Part shown: positions 32,750-46,900 of the stretch, piece after piece | How positions within the stretch are numbered: position 1 is the first letter of the stretch | Layout of the letters: each line of letters begins with the position of its first letter | DNA from: Palaemon carinicauda | Taxonomy: Eukaryota > Arthropoda > Malacostraca > Decapoda > Palaemonidae | DNA: 64,000 nt | Direction of reading: 5' to 3' | Assembly (NCBI RefSeq): GCF_036898095.1 | Contig: NC_090757.1 | Coordinates: forward strand, 67,003,911 to 67,067,910 | Program-made: the position numbers and the translations under genes | Notes under the pieces: model-generated | Told to the model about the DNA's origin: nothing | The model's input: the letters and a program-made list of their open reading frames with translations, nothing else | Databases searched by the model: none

Positions 32750-35700
32750 ATGCCTTTTAATATCGAACACCCACAAGGTTTCAGCATCACTACTGAGCCC
32801 AATTCTGTTGCAACACGATGGCAACAGGGGTGTGAGGAATTTAAGATTTATTCAGAAGCATTAGGGAACATGAAGGATGCACAAACGAAGGCATTATTAC
32901 TTCATACAGCAGGTAGGGAAGTTCGGGAAGTGTTTAAGACTTTGCAGCCTACAGATGACACAAGTGAAGCTGCAATTAAGGCTCTTACCACATATTTTGC
33001 TCCTCAGGTTAATAAATTTTTTGAAAGATACCAGTTTTCAGCGCAGGCTTATCAGAAAGAAAATGAAAGTTTAGATGCATTTGTGACTAGACTAAAGAAT
33101 TTAGCGGTTTCGTGTGGATTTCTAGAGTTAGAAAATGTTATCATAGATCAAGTAATAGCACATTGCACATCAGAAGAGCTAAGAAAGAAATCATTGCAAG
33201 ATAAAGATTTAACATTAGAAAAGGTATTGATAACAGGCAGAGCTTTAGAAACATCAAATAGGCAAAGTAACATCATAGGTAGTTCTACAAGCAATAGAAT
33301 GGAAAATTCTAAAATTAATACAGTAGGTTCTAAGTGGAAAACCAACGAGAATCAGAGAAGGAATATGACAAAGCCTAGTCATAGAAAAGTGCCTAACACT
33401 AATGTTCATAAATATCAGAATCAGGCTTATACACAGAAACAACAGGAAAAACCCAAGTGTTTTAGGTGTGGTAAAACTGATCATCTTGCATACGAAGCAA
33501 AGAAATGCTCTGCTACTGGACAGATATGCCAAAATTGCAATAAGATGGGTCATTTTGCAACTGCTTGTAGATTCCCTAAACAGTACGCAAAGAAAATAAA
33601 TGCTACAGTTGATACTATGGGTCAAGAGAATAATGAGGAAAATGTTCATGAAAATCAGGTTAGTTCAGAAATTGATTTTGCGTTTCGCATAAACTCAGTC
33701 AACAAAGGTGCAAAGAAATATATCATGGTAGAAGTAATCATAAATGGTAAACCAATTTTGATGCAAGTTGACACAGCAGCCGATGTATCAATTATGTCTG
33801 AGAAAATGGCTAAAAGCATTCCTGATTTGTTATTAGAAGGTACAAATAGAGTTTTGCAAAGTTATAAGGGTTTTGATATTCAGGTAATAGGTGCTTCGAA
33901 CGTAGAAGTACAGTACAAAGAACAGAAATTAGAGAGAATGCCATTAACAGTAGTAAAAGGTAATGGACAAACTTTGCTAGGTTTAGATTGGCTACAGTAT
34001 TTGAAGTTAGATTGGCCTAGTATTTTGAAGGTTGCAGGTAGACAAGATGAAAACAAAAATGAAATATCTATGGATAATATCATATCAGAGTTTCAAGACG
34101 TATTTGAAGATAAAATAGGTACAGTAAAGAACGCAAAGGCAATTTTAGTTTTGAAACCTGACAGTTCTCCTAGATTTTTTGCTCCGAGACCAATACCGTA
34201 TGCATTGAAAAGTGCAGTTGAAACAGAAATCAGGAGATTAGAAAGTGAAGGTTCCTGGGAAAGGTTACATATTCAGATAGGGCTACACCATTAGTTCCTA
34301 TTGTGAAGGAAAGTGGACAGGTTAGGTTATGTGGAGATTACAAAGTAACGTTAAATCCACAACTGCAAGTAGCTCAACATCCCTTACCAAATCCTAAAGA
34401 CATGTTTGCAACTATGTCAGGGTACAGTGTTTTTTCTAAATTAGATTAAAGACAAGCATTTCAACAGCTTCCCATGGATGAAACTTCACAAGAATTATGT
34501 ACAGTAAATACATCCTTAGGTTTGTTTAGGCCAAAGAGATTACCTTATGGAGTTGCAAGTAGTCCAGCTATATGGCAACAAACTATGGATAAGATTTTTT
34601 CAGGAATGCAAGGAGTATTCATTTTTATAGATGATATTTTAATTGCGGGTAAAGACACAAGAGAACATAGAGAAAGATTGCGAACAGTTCTGAAGAAGTT
34701 GAAGGAACATAATATTAGAGTAAATAAGAACAAATGTATTTTAGAAGTTGATTCAGTGGAATACGTAGGTTTTGTAATAAATGGCAAGGATATTCACAAA
34801 ACTAAAGAGAAGATTAAAGCTGTACAATCAACAAAAGTGCCAGAAAATGTTATGGAATTACAGTCATTTCTAGGTTTAGTTACATTTTATGGGAATTTCA
34901 TTCAGAATTTGTCTACAATTGCACACCCATTGCATAATCTGTTGAATAAGGGTGTACAATGGAAGTGGACAAAAGAGTGTCAGGAATCTTTTGAAAGAAT
35001 CAAGCAGGAAATAACATCACCTACATTCTTAGTACATTATCAAATGGATTTACCAGTTAAATTAGTATGTGATGCATCAAACATAGGTTTAGGTGCAGTA
35101 TTATCTCATGTAATGCCAGATGGAACAGAAAAACCAATTGCATTCACTTCTAGAGTATTGAACAAGGCAGAAAGGAATTACTCTCAAATAGAAAAGGAAG
35201 GTTTAGCATTAGTTTATGGAGTTAAAAAATTCCATATGTATCTTTATGGTAGGAAAAAGTTCACACTTGTTACAGATCATAAACCTTTATTAGCAATATT
35301 GGGTCCAAAAGCAAGTTTACCTACGTTGGTGGCTGCAAGACTACAACGTTGGGCAGTTACGTTAGCAGCGTACCACTATGATATAGAATACCGTTCAACA
35401 TCAAATATGGGTAATGCAGATGCTTTATCCAGATTACCCGTAGACAAAGCTCCAGAAGAGTATGATGACAGTGTTCTGTTAATTTCTGTATATGATGTAC
35501 CAATAACTGCGAAAGATGTAGCACACAGTACCAAGCAAGACCCAGTACTTAGTAAGGTTTTGGAGAGTTTAACCCTGGATAGGTATGCTCCTCGGACACC
35601 CCTTTAAGGGTATACTCGGTCGCGCGCGACCCCGACTCCGAAAAAATTTCAGGAAAAATTTAGTTATGCATCAATCTGTATTGTTTGACTTTCTAAAAAT

Positions 35701-38133
35701 ACTTCAAAGAATGCTAAAAACTACTGAAAATATAAATGATACCCATCTACAAAATAATTATTTATTGGAAATATATAAAAAATTTAAGTATACAAAATAA
35801 AAGACTTGACGTAAATATTCACAAAAAATAGAAATATACATATACACATAAATCCCTTCAGGGACACCTTCTTAGATGGCAAAGCAACAGCGTGTATTTG
35901 CTGGAAATGAGTTGGACCCATAGAAGTCAAGATCTGAAATGATAAAAGAAGGGTAACTTTTTTTGGCCAAAAAAATTTGTCCAAATTTCATGATTTTTTT
36001 TGGGTACCCAAATGAAATAGGAAGAGGCTAATTTTTTATAGAATAAACTCATATTATCCTAGAACAGAAATACATAATAAAATGTGCACTAAGATGTAAT
36101 TTACCGTTATATCAGGGGCGAAATCTAAAGGTCATTTTTTGACGGCCTAGTTTCACAATGTAAATTTCTTATGAAAGTCATTTTATCTCCTATAAAATAT
36201 GATATTTATGCATTAAAATATACCAAAATATCACGAATTCTATACAGAACAAGAATATATAGAGATATGCCAACTTACCTTTCGGGTATGTCAACAAAAT
36301 GGCCGCAGACCGCAACAACTCTTACAGACCAATCTACCACTTGAAATGGAGAATGGGCTTGCAAACTCCATATTATCATCAACATCTCTTTTTAACTCCA
36401 TTAGAAGTGTGTTGATGACATCCATGCCGAGGGAATACTGCCTGCTGGCCATTATTGAAGATAAATTCAAAATAAATAGAAAAAAATCAAATTTGCAAAA
36501 AATAAAAAAAAACAGAAATTAGCATTTGAGGGAAAATGGACCTCATGGCAATATATGGCATCTAAGCCAAAACCAATGTCATGCAAGTGGTGGACACACC
36601 ATCCATCCACACTTTCCAACTATAAAGAACCAAATAAGTATCAACACTGTTCGACAATTTATAATTATGTAATAACTTTGCTGTTTGATCACTTACCCCT
36701 ATAAAGGTATGTCAGGGTCGAGGTCGACCCCTGGGGGGGGGGGGGGGTAAAAACCGGGGAAAGAGGGAAGTTAGACGAAAATCAGTCCTAAAGCAGACAA
36801 TGGCATGTAGACTAGTAACCCCTTGCAGGTCGATCACTTCCATATTCGAGACAGCTGATGATTTATGGAGAAAAAACAGGTTTTGAAAATGCTGTAGGGG
36901 TCGCATACGACCCACCATACCTTTCCAGGGTAATGACAGGTAGGGACTTATGTGGAAAGGAGGAAAATTGTAAACCGTATAAGGATATATGGTATGAACT
37001 GAGTGTGACGCAAGGAATAGTGATGAGAGGTTCCAGGGTAGTTATTCCTAATTCACTGAGAAATTAGGTTTTGTCTGAAATACATGCTGATCACCAAGGT
37101 ATTGTAAGATCAAAGTCAATTGCGAGAACTTTTGTATGGTGGCCAAGTGTAGCTAAAGATGTGGAATGTTATATAAAGAATTGTATGAATTGTGTTATGC
37201 AACAGAACAATCCTCAATTTGCTAGAATGCACCCGTGGGAGTTACCCAGGTATCCATGGCAAAGAGTGCATATAGATTTTGCAGGTCCTTTTTTTAATTA
37301 TTTGTTTTTGATAGTAGTAGATGCTTACAGTAAGTGGCCAGAAATTATCCCAATGAAGACAACAACGTCTTACGCCACAATTAAAGAGTTAATGCAAATA
37401 TTTTCAACGCATGGTATTCCAGAAAGAATTGTTACAGATAATGGTCCACAATTTACCTCACAAGAGTTTAAAGAATTTTGTAATGTCAATGGTATAAAGC
37501 AAACATTTTCAGCTACATATCATCCATCCACTAATGGAGAAGCTGAAAGATTTGTCCAAACGTTTAAACACAATATGAAGTGTAGAAAAGCAAATTCAGG
37601 TAATATATTTTTGCATGTGTCAAAATTTTTATTGTCTTATAGAACAACGCCGCACAGCACAACAGGCGTGGCACCCTCAAATTTGTTGATGGGGAGGAGG
37701 ATAAGGTGTAAGTTAGATTTGTTGTATCCAAGTTTGCAAAGTGATTTAGAAGATAAAGGGTATAAACAAGTAGCAAAGCTTCCTAATGTGAGACATTTTT
37801 TACCTTTGTCTGATGTCATGGTAAGATCGTACAACACTCCAGAGAAGTGGGTACCAGGAGAGATTGTAAGAGAGATAGGAAATTTACATTATGATGTTCG
37901 TGTTGGTGATAATGTTGTAAAACGTCATGTTGATCAATTACAGCCGTTAAACAGAAAGACAGTAGAGCATGTGAATGTTAGAGATGAGAAACTTAAAGAA
38001 GTCAAATATTAACCAAGATGGTCCAACATCCAATGTAGATTCAGAACCAATTCATGTACCAGTACAAGATGAAGTTAAAGTGCTTCCTAATAGGATTAAC
38101 AGAGGAAAGCCCCCTGAGAGATTAGATTTATGA
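32750..38133 (+). pseudogene. Mag copy B gag-pro-RT-RNase H-IN
   Basis: The gag-protease frame starts at ATG 32750 (MPFNIEHPQG), with capsid, two Cys/His knuckles (residues about 236-275) and protease DTAAD (residue about 340). It ends early at 34294 because one A is missing near 34258. A TAA (LD*RQAF context, about 34447) also breaks RT. The RT-RNase H frame resumes at 34474-35572 (FIDDILIAG; CDASNIGLGAVL). A piggyBac-like insertion splits pol at 35573. The integrase reads 37071-38012 after a stop near 37066. The C-terminus is shifted by the 17-bp deletion also found in copy A. Confidence 0.88.
35573..36930 (+). mobile_element. piggyBac-like element in Mag copy B (same site as in copy A)
   Basis: 1,358 bp, nearly identical to 29229-30584 and at the same TTAA. 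The poly-G run near 36735 is a few bases longer than in copy A. The identical position shows that it was duplicated with the Mag unit and did not insert twice. Confidence 0.9.
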
Positions 38134-38168
38134 AGATTTTTACAATGTCAAGTTAAGGGGGAGGAGAC

Positions 38169-38658
38169 TGTTATGTATTATTGTAATAATGTACTATATT
38201 ATTTCAAGTGTTGCAGGTATTGCGCAACATTGCATCATATTGCATGAATAAGACATGTTATGCTTTGTACATATGAGTAATGATTTGTTTTGGTATTAGG
38301 ATTCAAACATTTGTTGATTACCTCAAAGATAGGATGTGATCCTTTATGGTTTTGTACTGGAGTAGGATTTAAGTCTTTTCAGAGCGATGCTCTATTGTTT
38401 AGCAATGTTTTTGTTTGTCAGATTGTGTAAGACGCTCCATATACACTTGGGAGTCAGCTGTCACAGAGTAAACACAGTACAATGAAGTCTTTTATACATT
38501 AAACGTATTTTTAGAATACCAACGTCTTATTACCCATCAAGCCCACACTGACGACAAAGATGGGATCAGCTGAGAAATAATTACTAACAATTGTTCATCT
38601 ATGTTCCAGGTAATTATTATGGTTAATAGAACTTCCTACCAAAGTACCATATCCAACA
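38169..38658 (+). repeat. LTR3 of the Mag array
   Basis: 490 bp, shared by copies B and C, ending ATATCCAACA like LTR2. Confidence 0.92.
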
Positions 38659-38769
38659 TTGGCGACAAAGATGGGATCAGCTGAGAAATAATTACTAACA
38701 ATTGTTCATCTATGTTCCAGGTAATTATTATGGTTAATAGAACTTCCTACCAAAGTACCATATCCCACA
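38659..38769 (+). repeat. 111-bp duplication of the LTR tail after LTR3
   Basis: Same unit as after LTR1 and LTR2. Confidence 0.88.
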
Positions 38770-39095
38770 TTGGCGACGTTTAGGACGACGGACAAGCAGG
38801 GAGAAGCATTGGACCCTATGCACAAGGACGGCCAGCACAAGAGAAGGTCGTATGTACATCAGGGGACAAGAGTAAAATCGGTCAATGAAGATTTTACCAG
38901 CACAAGAGAAGGTCGTATGTTCATCAGGGGACAAGAGTAAAATCGCTCAATGAAGATTTTACCAGCAGCAAAATAGGAATCTCATCAAATACACAAAAAG
39001 GGTGAAATTTAAAGTTGGGTAGGTAGGTTGGAAGTACACTTGTGACTGCAGAACAGTAGCTTAACCTACCACAGTTATTAAGGTAAGCAAACAAA
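38770..39095 (+). other. Mag leader of copy C
   Basis: Same leader as copy B, with the two 65-bp units; no gene. Confidence 0.7.
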
Positions 39096-42000
39096 ATGCC
39101 TTTTAATATCGAACACCCACAAGGTTTCAGCATCACTACTGAGCCCAATTCTGTTGCAACACGATGGCAACAGGGGTGTGAGGAATTTAAGATTTATTTA
39201 GAAGCATTAGGGAACATGAAGGATGCACAAACGAAGGCATTATTACTTCATACAGCAGGTAGGGAAGTTCTGGAAGTGTTTAAGACTTTGCAGCCTACAG
39301 ATGACACAAGTGAAGCTGCAATTAAGGCTCTTACCACATATTTTGCTCCTCAGGTCAATAAATTTTTTGAAAGATACCAGTTTTCAGCGCAGGCTTATCA
39401 GAAAGAAAATGAAAGTTTAGATGCATTTGTGACTAGACTAAAGAATTTAGCGGTTTCGTGTGAATTTCTAGAGTTAGAAAATGTTATCATAGATCAAGTA
39501 ATAGCACATTGCACATCAGAAGAGCTAAGAAAGAAATCATTGCAAGATAAAGATTTAACATTAGAAAAGGTATTGATAACAGGCAGAGCTTTAGAAACAT
39601 CAAATAGGCAAAGTAACATCATAGGTAGTTCTACAAGCAATAGAATGGAAAATTCTAAAATTAATACAGTAGGTTCTAAGTGGAAAACCAACGAGAATCA
39701 GAGAAGGAATATGACAAAGCCTAGTCATAGAAAAGTGCCTAACACTAATGTTCATAAATATCAGAATCAGGCTTATACACAGAAACAACAGGAAAAACCC
39801 AAGTGTTTTAGGTGTGGTAAAACTGATCATCTTGCATACGAAGCAAAGAAATGCCCTGCTACTGGACAGACATGCCAAAATTGCAATAAGATGGGTCATT
39901 TTGCAACTGCTTGTAGATTCCCTAAACAGTACGCAAAGAAAATAAATGCTACAGTTGATACTATGGGTCAAGAGAATAATGAGGAAAATGTTCATGAAAA
40001 TCAGGTTAGTTCAGAAATTGATTTTGCGTTTCGCATAAACTCAGTCAACAAAGGTGCAAAGAAACATATCATGGTAGAAGTAATCATAAATGGTAAACCA
40101 ATTTTGATGCAAGTTGACACAGCAGCCGATGTATCAATTATGTCTGAGAAAATGGCTAAAAGCATTCCTAATTTGTTATTAGAAGGTACAAATAGAGTTT
40201 TGCAAAGTTATAAGGGTTTTGATATTCAGGTAATAGGTGCTTCGAACGTAGAAGTACAGTACAAAGAACAGAAATTAGAGAGAATGCCATTAACAGTAGT
40301 AAAAGGTAATGGACAAACTTTGCTAGGTTTAGATTGGCTACAGTATTTGAAGTTAGATTGGCCTAGTATTTTGAAGGTTGCAGGTAGACAAGATGAAAAC
40401 AAAAATGAAATATCTATGGATAATATCATATCAGAGTTTCAAGACGTATTTGAAGATAAAATAGGTACAGTAAAGAACGCAAAGGCAATTTTAGTTTTGA
40501 AACCTGACAGTTCTCCTAGATTTTTTGCTCCGAGACCAATACCGTATGCATTGAAAAGTGCAGTTGAAACAGAAATCAGGAGATTAGAAAGTGAAGGTTC
40601 CTGGGAAAGGTTACATATTCAGATAGGGCTACACCATTAGTTCCTATTGTGAAGGAAAGTGGACAGGTTAGGTTATGTGGAGATTACAAAGTAACGTTAA
40701 GTCCACAACTGCAAGTAGCTCAACATCCCTTACCAAATCCTAAAGACATGTTTGCAACTATGTCAGGGTACAGTGTTTTTTCTAAATTAGATTAAAGACA
40801 AGCATTTCAACAGCTTCCCATGGATGAAACTTCACAAGAATTATGTACAGTAAATACATCCTTAGGTTTGTTTAGGCCAAAGAGATTACCTTATGGAGTT
40901 GCAAGTAGTCCAGCTATATGGCAACAAACTATGGATAAGATTTTTTCAGGAATGCAAGGAGTATTCATTTTTATAGATGATATTTTAATTGCGGGTAAAG
41001 ACACAAGAGAACATAGAGAAAGATTGCGAACAGTTCTGAAGAAGTTGAAGGAACATAATATTAGAGTAAATAAGAACAAATGTATTTTAGAAGTTGATTC
41101 AGTGGAATACGTAGGTTTTGTAATAAATGGCAAGGATATTCACAAAACTAAAGAGAAGATTAAAGCTGTACAATCAACAAAAGTGCCAGAAAATGTTATG
41201 GAATTACAGTCATTTCTAGGTTTAGTTACATTTTATGGGAATTTCATTCAGAATTTGTCTACAATTGCACACCCATTGCATAATCTGTTGAATAAGGGTG
41301 TACAATGGAAGTGGACAAAAGAGTGTCAGGAATCTTTTGAAAGAATCAAGCAGGAAATAACATCACCTACATTCTTAGTACATTATCAAATGGATTTACC
41401 AGTTAAATTAGTATGTGATGCATCAAACATAGGTTTAGGTGCAGTATTATCTCATGTAATGCCAGATGGAACAGAAAAACCAATTGCATTCACTTCTAGA
41501 GTATTGAACAAGGCAGAAAGGAATTACTCTCAAATAGAAAAGGAAGGTTTAGCATTAGTTTATGGAGTTAAAAAATTCCATATGTATCTTTATGGTAGGA
41601 AAAAGTTCACACTTGTTACAGATCATAAACCTTTATTAGCAATATTGGGTCCAAAAGCAAGTTTACCTACGTTGGTGGCTGCAAGACTACAACGTTGGGC
41701 AGTTACGTTAGCAGCGTACCACTATGATATAGAATACCGTTCAACATCAAATATGGGTAATGCAGATGCTTTATCCAGATTACCCGTAGACAAAGCTCCA
41801 AAAGAGTATGATGACAGTGTTCTGTTAATTTCTGTATATGATGTACCAATAACTGCGAAAGATGTAGCACACAGTACCAAGCAAGACCCAGTACTTAGTA
41901 AGGTTTTGGAGAGTTTAATGACAGGTAGGGACTTATGTGGAAAGGAGGAAAATTGTAAACCGTATAAGGATATATGGTATGAACTGAGTGTGACACAAGG

Positions 42001-43135
42001 AATAGTGATGAGAGGTTCCAGGGTAGTTATTCCTAATTCACTGAGAAATAAGGTTTTGTCTGAAATACATGCTGATCACCAAGGTATTGTAAGATCAAAG
42101 TCAATTGCGAGAACTTTTGTATGGTGGCCAAGTGTAGATAAAGATGTGGAATGTTATATAAAGAATTGTATGAATTGTGTTATGCAACAGAACAACCCTC
42201 AATTTGCTAGAATGCACCCGTGGGAGTTACCCAGGTATCCATGGCAAAGAGTGCATATAGATTTTGCAGGTCTTTTTTTGAATTATTTGTTTTTGATAGT
42301 AGTAGATGCTTACAGTAAGTGGCCAGAAATTATCCCAATGAAGACAACAACGTCTTACGCCACAATTAAAGAGTTAATGCAAATATTTTCAACGCATGGT
42401 ATTCCAGAAAGAATTGTTACAGATAATGGTCCACAATTTACCTCACAAGAGTTTAAAGAATTTTGTAATGTCAATGGTATAAAGCATACATTTTCAGCTA
42501 CATATCATCCATCCACTAATGGAGAAGCTGAAAGATTTGTCCAAACGTTTAAACACAATATGAAGTGTAGAAAAGCAAATTCAGGTAATATATTTTTGCA
42601 TGTGTCAAAATTTTTATTGTCTTATAGAACAACGCCGCACAGCACAACAGGCGTGGCACCCTCAAATTTGTTGATGGGGAGGAGGATAAGGTGTAAGTTA
42701 GATTTGTTGTATCCAAGTTTGCAAAGTGATTTAGAATATAAAGGGTATAAACAAGTAGCAAAGCTTCCTAATGTGAGACATTTTTTACCTTTGTCTGATG
42801 TCATGGTAAGATCGTACAACACTCCATAGAAGTGGGTACCAAGAGAGATTGTAAGAGAGATAGGAAATTTACATTATGATGTTCGTGTTGGTGATAATGT
42901 TGTAAAACGTCATGTTGATCAATTACAGCCGTTAAACAGAAAGACAGTAGAGCATGTGAATGTTAGAGATGAGAAACTTAAAGAAGTAGTTAGATCAAAT
43001 GAGTCAAATATTAACCAAGATGGTCCAACATCCAATGTAGATTCAGAACCAATTCATGTACCAGTACAAGATGAGGTTAAAGTGCTTCCTAATAGGATTA
43101 ACAGAGGAAAGCCCCCTGAGAGATTAGATTTATGA
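39096..43135 (+). pseudogene. Mag copy C gag-pro-RT-RNase H-IN
   Basis: Gag-protease is open at 39096-40640 and ends with the same missing A as copy B. The TAA before RQAF (about 40793) is also shared. From 40820 to 42829 one 669-residue frame covers most of RT (FIDD, Asp53-Asp54), RNase H and integrase. Integrase has the HHCC region (CYIKNCMNC) and the DD35E core: Asp481, Asp535 (TDNGPQF) and Glu571 (GEAERF), with 35 residues between the last two. A TAG at 42827 (NTP* before KWVP) cuts off the C-terminus. It has no piggyBac-like insertion, and integrase directly follows RNase H. Confidence 0.9.
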
Positions 43136-43170
43136 ATGTTTTTACAATGTCAAGTTAAGGGGGAGGAGAC

Positions 43171-43660
43171 TGTTATGTATTATTGTAACAATGTACTATA
43201 TTATTTCAAGTGTTTCAGGTATTGCACAACATTGCATCATATTGCATGAATAAGACATGTTATGCTTTGATCATAAGAGTAATGATTTGTTTTGGTATTA
43301 GGATTCAAACATTTGTTGATTACCTCAAAGATAGGATGTGATTCTTTATGGTTTTGTACTGGAGTAGGATTTAAGTCTTTTCAGAGCGATGCTCTATTGT
43401 TTAGCAATGTTTTGGTTTGTCAGATTGTGTAAGACGCTCCATATACACTTGGGAGTCAGCTGTTACAGAGTAAACACAGTACAATGTAGTCTTTTATACA
43501 TTAAACGTATTTTTTGAATACCAACGTCTTATTACCCATCAAGCCCACACTGACGACAAAGATGGGATTAGCTGAGAAATAATTACTAACAATTGTTCAT
43601 CTATGTTCCAGGTAATTATTATGGTTAATAGAACTTCCTACCAAAGTACCATATCCCATA
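43171..43660 (+). repeat. LTR4 of the Mag array
   Basis: 490 bp, ending ATATCCCATA (terminal CA mutated to TA), followed directly by TTGGCGACGTTTAGG without the 111-bp duplication. Confidence 0.92.
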
Positions 43661-43986
43661 TTGGCGACGTTTAGGACGACGGACAAGCAGAGAGAAGCAT
43701 TGGACCCTATGCACAAGGACGGCCAGCACAAGAGAAGGTCGTATGTACATCAGGGGACAAGAGTAAAATCGGTAAATGAAGATTTTACCAGCACAAGAGA
43801 AGGTCGTATGTTCATCAGGGGACAAGAGTAAAATCGCTCAATGAAGATTTTACCAGCAGCAAAATAGGAATCTCATCAAATACACAAAAAGGGTGAAATT
43901 TAAAGTTGGGTAGGTAGGTAGGAAGTACACTTGTGACTGCAGAACAGTAGCTTAACCTACCACAGTTATTAAGGTAAGCAAACAAA
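43661..43986 (+). other. Mag leader of copy D
   Basis: Leader with the 65-bp tandem units. This is the only copy with the leader directly at the LTR edge, so it probably shows the ancestral primer-site arrangement. Confidence 0.7.
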
Positions 43987-46900
43987 ATGCCTTTTAATAT
44001 CGAACACCCACAAGGTTTCAGCATCACTGCTGAGCCCAATTCTGTTGCAACACGATGGCAACAGTGGTGTGAGGAATTTAAGATTTATTTAGAAGCATTA
44101 GGGAATATGAAGGATGCACAAAAGAAGGCATTATTACTTCATACAGCAGGTAGGGAAGTTTGGGAAGTGTTTAAGACTTTGCAGCCTACAGATGACACAA
44201 GTGAAGCTGCAATTAAGGCTTTTACCACATATTTTGCTCCTCAGGTCAATAAATTTTTTGAAAGATACCAGTTTTCAGCGCAGGCTTATCAGAAAGAAAA
44301 TGAAAGTTTAGATGCATTTGTGACTAGAATAAAGAATTTAGCGGTTTCGTGTGAATTTCTAGAGTTAGAAAATGTTATCATAGATCAAGTAATAGCACAT
44401 TGCACATCAGAAGAGCTAAGAAAGAAATCATTACAAGATAAAGATTTAACATTAGAAAAGGTATTGATAACAGGCAGAGCTTTAGAAACATCAAATAGGC
44501 AAAGTAACATAATAGGTAATAGGTAGTTCTACAAGCAATAGAATGGAAAATTCTAAAATTAATACAGTAGGTTCTAAGTGGAAAACCAACGAGAATCAGA
44601 GAAGGAATATGACAAAGACTAGTCATAGAAAAGTGCCTAACACTAATGTTCATAAATATCAGAATCAGGCTTATACACAGAAACAACAGGAAAAACCCAA
44701 GTGTTTTAGGTGTGGTAAAACTGATCATCTTGCATACGAAGCAAAGAAATGCCCTGCTACTGGACAGACATGCCAAAATTGCAGGAAGATGGGTCATTTT
44801 GCAACTGCTTGTAGATTCCCTAAACAGTACGCAAAGAAAATAAATTCTACAGTTGATACTATGGGTCAAGAGAATAATGAGGAAAATGTTCATGAAAATC
44901 AGGTTAGTTCAGAAATTGATTTTGCGTTTCGCATAAACTCAGTCAACAAAGGTGCAAAGAAACATATCATGGTAGAAGTAATCATAAATGGTAAACCAAT
45001 TTTGATGCAAGTTGACACAGCAGCCGATGTATCAATTATGTCTGAGAAAATGGCTAAAAGCATTCCTAATTTGTTATTAGAAGGTACAAATAGAGTTTTG
45101 AAAAGTTATAATGGTTTGGATATTCAGGTAATAGGTGCTTCGAACGTAGAAGTACAGTACAAAGAACAGAAACTAGAGAGAATGCCATTAACAGTAGTAA
45201 AAGGTAATGGACAAACTTTGCTAGGTTTAGATTGGCTACAGTATTTGAAGTTAGATTGACCTAGTATTTTGAAGGTTGCAGGTAGACAAGATGAAAACAA
45301 AAATGAAATATCTATGGATAATATCATATCAGAGTTTCAAGACGTATTTGAAGATAAAATAGGTACAGTAAAGAACGCAAAGGCAATTTTAGTTTTGAAA
45401 CCTGACAGTTCTCCTAGATTTTTTGCTCCGAGACCAGTACCGTATGCATTGAAAAGTGCAGTTGAAACAGAAATCAGGAGATTAGAAAGTGAAGGTTCCT
45501 GGGAAAAGGTTACATATTCAGATTGGGCTACACCATTAGTTCTTATTGTGAAGGAAAGTGGACAGGTTAGGTTATGTGGAGATTGCAAAGTAACGTTAAA
45601 TCCACAACTGCAAGTAGCTCAACATCCCTTACCAAATCCGAAAGACATGTTTGCAGGATGCAGTGTTTTTTCTAAATTAGATTTAAGACAAGCATTTCAA
45701 CAGCTTCCCATGGATGAAACTTCACAAGAATTATGTACAGTAAATACATCCTTAGGTTTGTTTAGGCCAAAGAGATTACCTTATGGAGTTGCAAGTAGTC
45801 CAGCTATATGGCAACAAACTATGGATAAGATTTTTTCAGGAATGCAAGGAGTATTCATTTTTATAGATGATATTTTAATTGCGGGTAAAGACACAAGAGA
45901 ACATAGAGAAAGATTGCGAACAGTTCTGAAGAAGTTGAAGGAACATAATATTAGAGTAAATAAGAACAAATGTATTTTAGAAGTTGATTCAGTGGAATAC
46001 TTAGGTTTTGTAATAAATGGCAAGGGTATTCACAAAACTAAAGAGAAGATTAAAGCTGTACAATCAACAAAAGTGCCAGAAAATGTTAAGGAATTACAGT
46101 CATTTCTAGGTTTAGTTACATTTTATGGGAATTTCATTCAGAATTTGTCTACAATTGCACATCCATTGTATAATCTGTTAAAAAAGGGTGTACAATGGAA
46201 GTGGACGAAAGAGTGTCAGGAATCTTTTGAAAGAATCAAGCAGGAAATAACATCATCTACAGTCTTAGTACATTATCAAATGGATTTACCAGTTAAATTA
46301 GTATGTGATGCATCAAACATAGGTTTAGGTGCAGTATTATCTCATGTAATGCCAGATGGAACAGAAAAACCAATTGCATTCACTTCTAGAGTATTGAACA
46401 AGGCAGAAAGGAATTACTCTCAAATAGAAAAGGAAGGTTTAGCATTAGTTTATGGAGTTAAAAAATTCCATATGTATCTTTATGGTAGGAAAAAGTTCAC
46501 ACTTGTTACAGATCATAAACCTTTATTAGCAATATTGGGTCCAAAAGCAAGTTTACCTACGTTGGTGGCTGCAAGACTACAACGTTGGGCAGTTACGTTA
46601 GCAGCGTACCACTATGATATAGAATACCGTTCAACATCAAATATGGGTAATGCAGATGCTTTATCCAGATTACCCGTAGACAAAGCTCCAGAAGAGTATG
46701 ATGACAGTGTTCTGTTAATTTCTGTATATGATGTACCAATAACTGCGAAAGATGTAGCACACAGTACCAAGCAAGACCCAGTACTTAGTAAGGTTTTGGA
46801 GAGTTTAATGACAGGTAGGGACTTATGTGGAAAGGAGGAAAATTGTAAACCGTATAAGGATATATGGTATGAACTGAGTGTGACACAAGGAATAGTGATG